Shown: piece by piece, positions 23,001 to 35,000 of the stretch
How positions within the stretch are numbered: position 1 is the first letter of the stretch
Layout of the letters: each line of letters starts with the position of its first letter
NCBI GenBank assembly: GCA_013373175.1
Contig: JABXII010000019.1
Coordinates: 1-64,000, forward strand
Direction of reading: 5' to 3'
Length of the DNA: 64,000 nucleotides
Source: Campylobacteraceae bacterium
GTDB lineage: Bacteria > Campylobacterota > Campylobacteria > Campylobacterales > Arcobacteraceae
Made by a program: the position numbers and the translations under genes
The notes under the pieces: model-generated
Told to the model about the DNA's origin: nothing
The model's input: the letters and a program-made list of their open reading frames with translations, nothing else
Databases searched by the model: none

Positions 23001-26000
23001 TAATGTCATTATCTCCATTATTTACAACAACTTCCCAAGAGTCATTTGTAGGATTTTGACCAATATTTACAGAAATATTTTCACTTAAAGAAGAGTAATC
23101 TAAAGTATCATTATTTCCAGCTCCACCATCATAATAATCAGCTCCATCTGTAGCACTTGTAGCTTTTACAGTATCATTACCTTCTCCTGCAAGAACAGTA
23201 TCTGCACCATCTCTAGCTTCAATATAGTCATCACCTCTTTGAGCAGTAATAATATTATCACTGTTACTTCCATAAATAGAATCTGATCTTACCTCATCAT
23301 TTGAACCAATTACATTTTCTATTCCATATAAAATATCATCACCCTGACCTTGTTCAGAGTTATTTCCATCTGATTTTCCATAAGTTTCAGTTCCAGAGAT
23401 ACCACCAGTTAAAGATACATCTAAATCAATGATTAATGATTCAATTGCATTTGAATAATCTACAGTGTCGTTTCCTACTCCACCATAAATAATATCATTT
23501 CCAACTCCACCTGTTAAAGTGTCATCTCCAGCTCCACCTGTTAAAGTGTCATCTCCACTTCCACCATCTATTGTGTCGTTTCCTGCTTCACCATTTAAAT
23601 CATCAGCTCCATCTTCTCCAAATAGTTGGTCATTTCCATCTTGTCCAAAGAAAGTATTATTTTGAACATCCCCTTTGATATAATCATTATCTTGAGTACC
23701 TACAACATTTTCTACATTTAAGATTTCATCATTATTTGTATGGCTATGCACTGTTACAGTTTTTTTATTTGCACCATCTAAAGTTACAGTTATACCCTGT
23801 GCATTTGCAGCTGCACTATCAATAGAAGAATAATCAATAGTATCGTTTGTACCTATTCCACCATCAAAATAATCAGCTCCATCTTCTGCACCAGTTAAAA
23901 TATCATTTGTATCATCATAAGCTCCAGCGATAAAAGTATCATCACCTTTTCCACCTTCAATACTATTATTTGCAGTTGAACCTATTATTGTGTCATCATT
24001 TTGTGAACCAATTAAATGTTCAATATTTAAAAGAGTATCTGTATCTGAAGTTGAAACAGTTTGAGCATCTGTTGTTCCTAAATTTACATTTATAGAGTTT
24101 GTATAGTTTTCATAAGAGATTGTATCATTTAAATCTCCTGCAGCTATTCCACCATTTATAGTATTTGTTTTTTGGTCTTCATTCATAATGAACATATCAT
24201 TTGAAGTTCCACCAATTGCATTTTCTATACTAATAATAGTATCAACTTCTGGGGCATTTGTAGAAGCTTGATTATTTTTAAAATCAACAGTTACAGAAAG
24301 AGTTTCATCACTATAATCAATAGTGTCACTTCCTTCACCACCATCTATATAATCATTTCCACCTTTTCCACTAATTAAATCATCACCATCTAGACCTCTT
24401 AAAGTATTTACATCATCATCTCCAGTGATTGTATCATTACCATTACTTCCAGTGATATTTTCCATATCTTTTAAATAATCACTTACAGTTGTAGTTCCGC
24501 CTTGATAAATATCAGCACTATAATAGCCATCTGCATCTGCACCATTTGATAAATCAATTACAACTTTATCTTGTGTCGCATCATTTACTGTGATACCTTC
24601 ATAAGAGATACTATCTCCATTTGTTTCACCTGATTCATCATCATTTCCATCAAATCTATTTGAAACATCAAGTTTTGAAACAAAAGTATCATCATATTTT
24701 GAACCAACGGCATTTTCTATATCATATAATTCATCAATACCTTCACCCGTACCTCTATTAGTTACAAAGTTAACTTCTACACCATTTGTAGCATTTGAGT
24801 AATCAACTGTATCAACTCCAGCATCACCATAAAGGATATCGTCATTTGCTCCACCTAATAAAGTATCATCTCCATATCCTGCATAAATAGTATCTGAACC
24901 ATCACCTCCGTAAAGTATGTCATCACCACCATTTACATCAGTTCTAGCTTCATCATCTCCATAAATAGTATCTGATTCACTTCCACCTTTGATTTCATCA
25001 TTTCCAAGTCCACCTACAAGTAAGTCTTCTCCAGCTTCACCTAAAATAGAATCATCATCAGCTCCACCATAAACTCTATCTACTCCTGCTCCTGCATAAA
25101 TAGTATCGTTTCCAGCTTCCCCATAAAGAGTATCTTTACCATCTCCTATACCACCTAAGATATAGTCATTTCCAGTTCCACCGTAGATAGTATCAGCACC
25201 TTCTCCACCATCTAAATATTCATATTGTGTAGCACTTGTACTATCATCAGTATTTGAACCACCTTCGATATAATCATCTCCTGCTTCACCTTTAATAGTA
25301 TCAGTTCCAGCTTCACCTTTTAAAGTATTATTTGAACTATCTCCTGTAATTGTATCTTCATTTTGAGTTCCAACTATATTTTCAATTCCTGAAACACTAT
25401 CATTTCTAACAGTTGTATTTGAAGAGTTTTTAAGAAGTAAACTTTGTGAACTTAAATCAACATCTACATATAAAGTATTATCACTTACTTGACTAAAATC
25501 AACTGTATCTCCAATACTAGAGTTGTTTCCTCCAACTATGATATCTGATTCACTTCCTACTGCTGCTTCTTTTACATAGAAAGTATCATTTCCATTTCCA
25601 CCTTGGAAAGAGTTACTACCAGAGTTACCAGTGAAAGTATCATCTCCTGCTGTACCAATTACATTTTCTATATTTATTAAAGTATCACTACCTTGTGGTA
25701 CGCTTGCTTGTGTTACCGCAACATTAGCACTTGAAGTATTTGATAAGTCAACTACAATACTATCATTTGCACCCGTTAATGAAGAATAATCAACTGTATC
25801 ATTTTCATCACCTACGTGTTCAGAACTTGGATTAGCTAAATTTGTAATACCACCATTAAAAGTATTTGATTCACTGTTATTACCTCTAAACATATCAGCA
25901 TATTGTGAACCAATTGCATTTTCAATATCAGTTAATGTGTCATTTCCTTGACCACCACCTACATTTTGAGAAACTCCATCTATTCCTAAATCAACTGTTA

Positions 26001-29000
26001 CACCACTTGTAGCGTCAGAATAATTTACAGTATCTCCGTTTGTATCTGTTCCACCATCAATGATATCATCTCCTGCACCACCTGCTATGATATCATCTCC
26101 TGCTAAACCTTTTAGAGTATTTTTATTTCCATCACCAGTAATAGTATCATTACCATGACTTCCTGTGATATTTTCTATATTTTCTAAAGTATCTACAACA
26201 TCAGTTCCTGAACTTTTAATAGTTACAGTGTCAGTTGCACCTGATAAATCAGCAATAATATAATCCACATTTTCTGTTCCAGTATAATTTGAACCAGCTT
26301 TATCATTTTGTAAATTTGTATAATCTACTGTATCGCCATTTACTCCATGTGTTAGACCGTTAAAATTGTTTGCTGTTGTATGGTCTGAGTAGAAAGTATC
26401 ATCATATGAAGAACCTATAACATTTTCAATATCAATTAATGTATCACTTCCTTGTGATGCTGAAATAGTTTGAGAAGTACTTAATCCTAAATCAACAGTA
26501 ACCCCATCACTTGAGTTTGCATAAGTTGCAGTGTCTATTCCAGTTCCACCATCAAGGATATCATTTCCACCCTCACCTTCTAAGATATCATTTCCAGCAT
26601 TACCTCTTAATGTATTTGCTAAATTGTTTCCTGAAATTGTATCTGCTAAGTTTGAACCAGAAATATTTTCAATATTTGAAATAGTGTCATCATTTACAGT
26701 ATCACTTACATCAACTGTTGTACTAACCCCATTATCTTCTAAGTCTACAGAAATTGAATGATTTGTATCTAAACTTGAATAATCTAAAGTATCACTTCCA
26801 TTTGCACCATTAATTACATTTGTTTCATCAAACTTAGTAATAAAAGTATCATTACCTTCGCTTCCTTTAATATTTTCAATATCATAAAGAGTATCAGTTT
26901 CTAATAGATTTGAACTATTATCATATACCTTTGCATTTTCATTTTCTAAATCTACAACAACATGTTTTGTACCATCTGATAGATATTCATAAGTTACTAA
27001 ATCAGAGAAGTTATCTGTTCTATTTTCACTTCCTCCATAAATAGTGTCATTTCCACCTCTACCCATGAAAGTATCAGAAGCATCGCCACCAATAAATAGT
27101 TCATCTTCACTATCTGAACCATAAATAGTATCGGAAGAATTACTTCCTACTACTTCTTGAATTGAAATTAAATCATCAGTTGAACCATCTCCATCATTTG
27201 AAACTTCAGTAGCATTTTCCATATCAACTACAATTTTTCCAGCTGCATTAGAGTAGTCTGCTCTATTTGTACCAGTTCCACCATCTAAAGTATCAGCTCC
27301 TGCTCCACCACTTAAAGTGTCATTTCCAGCATCACCTCTAAGAGTATTAGCATTTGAATCACCTTTGATAGTATCATCTTGTGATGAACCAACAATATTT
27401 TCTATTTCTTTAATATAATCATTTGAAGAACCATCTACATTTACAGTTACATAATCATTATTCCCTGCATCTGTATTTGAAAGGTCAACACTAATAGCTG
27501 AATCTAAAGCTGAATAATCAACAGTGTCTCCACCATTATTTTCATCTACTTCTCCACCTATTATATAATCAACTCCATCATCTCCATTTTCTAAGATACC
27601 GTCACCGTTATCATCAAGTCCAGCTTTAAAGATATCATCTCCATCGCCACCAATTAAAGTATCACTTCCACCAGCACCAACTAAAGTATCATCACCTTGG
27701 AAACCATCTAAAAGGTTAGAATCATTATCTCCCCAAATATTATCGTTTTTAACTGTACCTTTAATATTTTCAATATCTTTTAATCTATCTGTTTCAGCAC
27801 CAATAACAGCATCTGCAAATCCACCTACTGTGTTATTTAAGTTTACATCTAAATAGTCACCTACTTTAGAAGAGTAATCAACAGTGTCTCCACCATTTTC
27901 TTCTTCTCCTTCTCCACCATCTATAGTATCGTTACCATCTCCACCACTTAAATTATCACTTCCAAGTCCTCCATAAAGAGTATCATCATCGGCTCCACCA
28001 TCTAGTGTATCATCTCCATCTCTACCATAGATAATATCTACACCTGCTTCCCCTTTAATATCATCATTACCCGTTCCAGATTCTGCTGTGTTTTCATCAT
28101 ATTCTTGGCTTCCACCATAAAGGATATCATCATCGGCTCCACCTTTAATAATATCATCACCTGCTCCACCTAAAATAGTATCATCAGAAGCTCCACCATC
28201 AATAATATCAGCCCCAGCATTACCTTCTAGTTTATTTTTAAGGGCATCCCCTGTAATTGTGTCATTTCCTGCTCCACCAATTACATTTTCAACATTTTTA
28301 ACACCAGTATCATTTGTTCCATTTTCAATAATTACTTGATTACTTGTATCTTGGTCTAATGTTATTGTAATACCTTGGTTTGAAGCTAAGTTTTCATAAG
28401 AAATAGTATCGCTACTTCCACTTCCTCCATCAACACTATCAGCTCCATCATTAGCGCCCATGATAAACAGATCATTTCCAGCTTCACCTTCTAAAGTATC
28501 AGCTCCACCTAAACCATTTATTGTATCGCCTTCATCTCCACCTTTAATAACATTTGCATTGTTATTTCCAGTTAAAGTGTCAACTCCACTTGAACCAATA
28601 ATATTATCAAAGCTTGAAACAGTGTCTGTATCATTTGTACCATTTCCATCAGTATCAACATTTGAAACAGCAGTTTGTGTATCTAGATTTACATTTACCC
28701 CTGACCCTATACTTGCATAAGATAAAGTATTTGTTCCACTGCCACCATCTAGTGAGTCATCTCCATGTCCACCATCTATTGTATCGTTACCACCAAGACC
28801 TAAAATAGTATTATTTTCACTATTTCCAGTGATAGTATCATCTTGTGTATTTGAACCAATTATATTTTCAATATTTGCTATTTTATGGTCTGCTAAACTT
28901 GTACCTACTTGAACATCTGTATAAGAACCACTCTCTGCTAGTGTTACTGTTACTTTATTGTTTAGGTTTGTATAATCTATAGTGTCACCATTACCATCAA

Positions 29001-32000
29001 GTCCTGTTCCACCATCAATAATATCACCTGTAAAGTTATCACCTTTGAAAGTATCTTCTCCTGTTCCACCTTTTAAAGTATCAGCTCCACCATTTCCAGT
29101 AATTTCATCATTTCCTGCACCACCATCTATAATATTTACCTCATCATTTCCAATGATAGTATCATTTTGTGCAGTTCCAATTACATTTTCAATATTTGAT
29201 AATGTATCTGTTTGGTCTGTAGTTGTTCCATTTGTAACTATTGATTGGTTAGTAGTTTCTAAATCAACTTCAACATGGAAGCCAGAACCAATTGAACTAA
29301 AGTCAATTGTATCTTTATTTGAAATATCATCTATATCTGCTGAAGCGGTTTCATCAAAACCATCAATTGTGTCGCTTCCATCACCAAGACTTACTTTGAA
29401 TGTATCATTTCCTGCTCCACCATAAAGGAAGTCATCTTCTGCTCCTCCATCAATAGTGTCATTTCCACCAAGACCTTTTATAGTATTTACTTCATCATTA
29501 CCAGTTAAATTATCTGATTGAGTTTTTGAGCCTATTAGATTTTGGAAATTTTTAATAGTATCTATTCCATCACTTCCAGTGTTATTTACTTCTTGTGATA
29601 AGTTTACAGTTACTCCACCAACAGTTACATTCTCATAAGTTAAAGTATTATTTCCACCAGCTCCATCAAGAGTATTATCTCCTGCATCACCTTCAATAAT
29701 ATCATCAAAATTAGAACCTATAATATTTTCTATACTGTCAAAAGTATCTGTTTTACTCCAACCATCAGTTGCAGTAGCACTTCTTAAACTTGCATCTACT
29801 CCTGCATTATCTAATGAGTATGAAACAGTGTCATTTCCTATTCCACCTACTAATCTATCAGCTCCATCAAGTCCAAGAAGTAAATCATCTCCATTTCCAC
29901 CAGTAAGAGTATTAGCTCCACTATTTCCAATTAGAGTATCATCTCCTATTCCACCAACAACATTTTCAAAGTTTGTAATAGTATCAACACCTATTTCGCT
30001 ATTATCCACTACACCTTGTGCTGTATTTTGGTTGATTTCATCAGTATTATTATCACCTGAAATATCTGTTGTGATTTGAGTATTACTTAAGTTTACATAA
30101 ACACCATTTGAAGAGTTAGAATAAGATAAAGTATCTACACCAGTATGTCCATCTAAGATATTATTTGCACTATCACCTTGAATAGTATCACTACCTTGTG
30201 TTCCTATGATATTTTCTATATCTGTTAACTTATGGTGATTTCCAGTACCTGAAAGTGTAACATTTGAAATTGCAGTATCATTTAAACTTACACTTATACT
30301 CTCACTTGTTCCTAGGGCACTATAATCAACAGTATCACTTCCTCTAGCACCATTTGTTTCACTACCACCATCAATGAAATCATTTAAGGCATCATCTGTA
30401 TCTTTTACTATTATAGTATCATCACCAGCTTCACCTTTTAAAGTATTCTTTTCAGAATTACCAATAAAAGTATCATCATTTGAACCACCAGTAACATTTT
30501 CAATTCCAGTTAAAGTATCTGTTTCATCTGAAGCATTAAATTCATGGGAAATATCTCCATCACTAGCAGCATCATTAGTATCAACAATTACTTTTGGTGA
30601 GGCATTTGAAAGATCTGCATAAATAGCTTCAGTTCTTTGTGAGTAATCAGCAGTATCTCCATTAGAACCATTTGCACCACCAATTAATTTATCATTTCCT
30701 GTTCCACCTCTTAAGATATCATCATCATCTCCACCATCTAAAGTGTCATTTCCTGCTCTACCTTCTAAAGTGTCATTTCCTGCTCCACCTTCAAAAGTAT
30801 TATTATTAGCATCACCTCTCATCACATCATTTTCAGTAGAACCAATAATTTTTTCAATACCATAAAGAGTATCTGTACCTACTGTTTTAACTACTTGATT
30901 ATTTGCTTTTTCTAAATCAACATCAATTTTTGAACCACTTGAATAATCAACTGTATCTATTCCTGTATCTGTTGATTCATTTCCACCATAAATAGTGTCA
31001 CTTCCAGCACTTGAGAAGAATGTATCATCTCCATTTAAACCTTTTAAAATATTATTTGATGAATTACCTGTTAAATTATCATTTCCAATACTTCCTTCAA
31101 GATTCTCAATATTTCTAATAATTAAATCATCAACATCATTTCCATCTATATCTTGAGCAGAACCATTTGATAAATCAACTGTTACACCATTTGCACCAGA
31201 ATAATTAAAACTTACAAAATCTCCATTTGTTTCATTTCCACTTCCACCATCAATATAATCAATTCCATTTGAAGCACCATTTCCTAAAAGAGTATCATCT
31301 CCCTCTCCACCAATTAAGGTATTTGCTTGGGTAGTACCAACAATAGAATCATCACCTGCTCCACCAATAGCACCTTCAATTCCTTTAAATTCACTTCCAA
31401 CAATCGTGGTTCCATTTAAGGTAAATGTTCCATCTTGTAAATTCACATTTACTTTATCTGTTGCTTCATTAGCTATTTTTGAAAAGTCTGCTGTATCTAC
31501 AAAACCTGCACCTTGACCAATTTCTCCATCATATACAGTATATCCTCTATCATTTACAATAAAAGTATCATTTCCTAATCCACCAATAAGAGTATCTAGA
31601 TTTGAAGAGTCAACACCACCTTCACCATCTAAAATATCATCTCCTGCTCCACCATCAATAATATTTTGGCTACTATTTCCAGAAATATTATCATTAAAAG
31701 AAGTTCCCTTGATATTCTCTACATTTTCAATTTGATGATCTATTGTATTTGAACCAACTTTTACATAAGTAGAACCATTGTTTTCTTCATTTAAATCTAC
31801 TTCAATATTTGATGTTAGGTTACTATAATCAGCTGTATCAACTCCTGTTCCACCATTTATATAATCCCCAGTTGATTCACCAACTGTATTTGAGAAGTTA
31901 AAAGTATCATCTCCAGCCTCTCCATATAAAGCATCAGCTCCAAGTCCACCTGCTAAAGTATCATTTCCTGCTCCAGCATTAATAATATTATCGCTATCAC

Positions 32001-35000
32001 TACCTATAATAGTATCTGCAAAAGCAGAACCAATAGCATTTTCTATATCTACAAGAGTATCACTCCCTAAGTTACCACCAACATTTTGGCTTCCTGTTTG
32101 AGATAAATCTACATTTATTCCGCTTCCTGTAGCATCAGAGAAGTCAGCTGTATCACTACCACCTATTCCCCCGTGTAAATAATCGTCTCCAGCTCCACCT
32201 CTTAAAGTATCATCACCACTTTCTCCATATAAAGAGTCAGCTCCTAAGTTACCTACAAGTAAATCTGAATTATCTCCACCTCTAAAGATATCATCATTTG
32301 TAGATGTATTATCTCCAATCATAGTATCTTTAAAATCACTACCTTGAACTTCTTCTATATTGGTTAGAGTATCACTGTTTCCATCTGGTTTTAATACTGA
32401 ATAATCATTTCCTGTTCCATTTACAACAACTTTTGCAGTCATATTAGAATAATCAGCTATATCAGTATCATTTGTACCATCAACATCAACTCCACCATTT
32501 ATGATATCAGTTCCATTTGAACCATAAAATCTATCGCTACCTTCATTTCCATTAAGGCTATTATTTGCATTTGAACCTGTTATTGTGTCATTTTTTGTAC
32601 CACCAATTAGATTCTCTACATTTTTTATGGCAGCCTTATCACTTGTAGCAGATACTATAGTTTGTTCATTTTCATTTCCTAAATCTACAGTTATTCCATT
32701 TGCAGTATAGTTTGAATAGTTTAATACATCAACTCCAGCTTTACCATCAATACTATTAGTCTCATCATTAAGCGCACTATTCATAATAAAAGTATCATTA
32801 TTATCACTTCCTATTGCACTTTCAATAGAAATTAAAGTATCTATATTTGTTCCATCATCTGTAGTAGAAGTAGTGAAATTTACTGTTGCGCCATTTGTAG
32901 TAGTATTTAAATATGAAAGATTTACACTATCATTCCCAGCTCCACCATTTAAAGTATCAGTTCCTTCGTCTCCACTTAGTGTATCATTTCCATCTTGACC
33001 TTCTAAACTATCATCTCCTGTTCCTCCAGAAAGTACATCATCATCGTCTCCACCATCAATACTATCATTTCCTGCTCCACCACTAATTGTGTCTTTACCA
33101 CCCATTCCTTCAAATACATTATCTACATTATCATCAATATCACCAATAATTTGGTCATCATTTTTTGAACCTCTTATATTTTCAATATCTTTTAATGTAT
33201 CAACATACTCTCCGTTATACGCTACTTCACCAAACTCATTTGCACCATCAGTTCCAGCATTCATGTTAGCTTTTATACCAAGACCTGATGTAATACCTGA
33301 GTAATCAGCAGTATCTACACCTTCTTCACCATCTAAAAAGTTATTGTTAGATTTACCACTTAACCAATCGTCACCTGCTCCACCTGCTAATGTATTTGAA
33401 GAGTCATTTCCTATAAAAGTATCATCTCCTGCTCCACCTTGAAGGTTTTCCACATTCTTAATTTGAAGATTTCCAGCAGCACCACCATTTTGATAGTTAT
33501 AAACTGAACCATCTGGATCATTAAAGGCATGACCATCTGAAGAGTCATTTGAATAGTTAAGTCCTAAGTTAACAGTAACATTACCTGTCTCTCCTTCAAA
33601 ACTTACAAAATCTTCTTCACCAGCTCCACCATCAAGATAATCATATGTTCCAGCAAGTGTTAAAGAGTCAGTTCCATTTCCTATTAAAGTATCATTTCCT
33701 GCTCCACCAATAAGTGTATTTGCATCAATAGTTCCTTTTAAAGTATCGTCATAATTACCACCAATTGCACCTTCAATAGAATTAAAAGTATCACTTCCAA
33801 GTCCAGCCCCAATATCAACAGAACCTGTATTTGATAAATCTACATTAACACTTGCATTTGCATCAGAGAAATCAGCGGTATCTATACCATCACCACCATT
33901 TAAAATATCATCTCCAGTTCCGCCTTTTAAGATATCATTACCGATTCCACCATTTAAAATGTCATTTCCTGCTCCACCTGAAATAAAGTCATCTCCTGCT
34001 TCACCAGAGAGTTCATTTACACCACTATTCCCAAGTAAGGAATCATCATGTCTAGAACCTATTGCATTCTCAATATCAACTAAAGTATCTACTCCAACAA
34101 GGTGTTCTGTACTGCCATCCATATCAGATGCACGATTATTTGCTAAATCGACAATTACACCTTTGTCATTTGTTCCGGAACCATTTATATAAGTATAATC
34201 TGCAGTATCTATATCAGCTCCACCGTTTAAATAGTCATCGCCTTTTCCACCTGATAGAGTGTCATTTCCTGCATTTGCTATAAAAGTATTGTTATTATCA
34301 TCACCTTTTAAAGTATCATTTCCTGCACCAGTAGTTACATTTTCTATATTTTTTATGTAATCTTCATCTGTTCCACCAATTTCTACTCTACTTTCAAGGG
34401 CACCATTTAAAGAAACTGAAATATTTCCATCAGAACTTGTATATGATGAGTAGTCTAAAGTATCACTTCCATCACCACCATTTACTGTATCTATTCCATC
34501 ATTTAAAGAAGCTATAAAAGTGTCATTTCCTTTTCCACCATCTAAAATATCAACACCAGTTCCACCATTTATAATGTCATTTCCTTCTTCACCATAAATA
34601 GTATCATCTCCAGCTTTTCCAAAGAAAGTATCATCTCCTTTTCCACCTACAAAGATATTATCATCACTATTTCCATTCATAATATCATTTGATGAAGAAC
34701 CAACAACTCTTTCAATATCAATTAAAATATCTGTTGAACCATCACTTACATCGACTGTAGAATCACCTACATCTTTCATATTTACTTCAATTGATTCTGA
34801 ACCAATATTTGAGTAATCAGCTGTATCTATAAAAGTGAAGTTATTATCAATAGTTACATTTGTAGAAGAAGTAATAGTTTCAGGACTATCAATAAAAATA
34901 TTTGTATTATCAGTGTAGATATCACCTAAAGGTTCTTGTCCATTTAAAATTCTAGTAGCATTTGCTTCTTTAAACTCTTTTAAAAAGTTTGCTATTAATT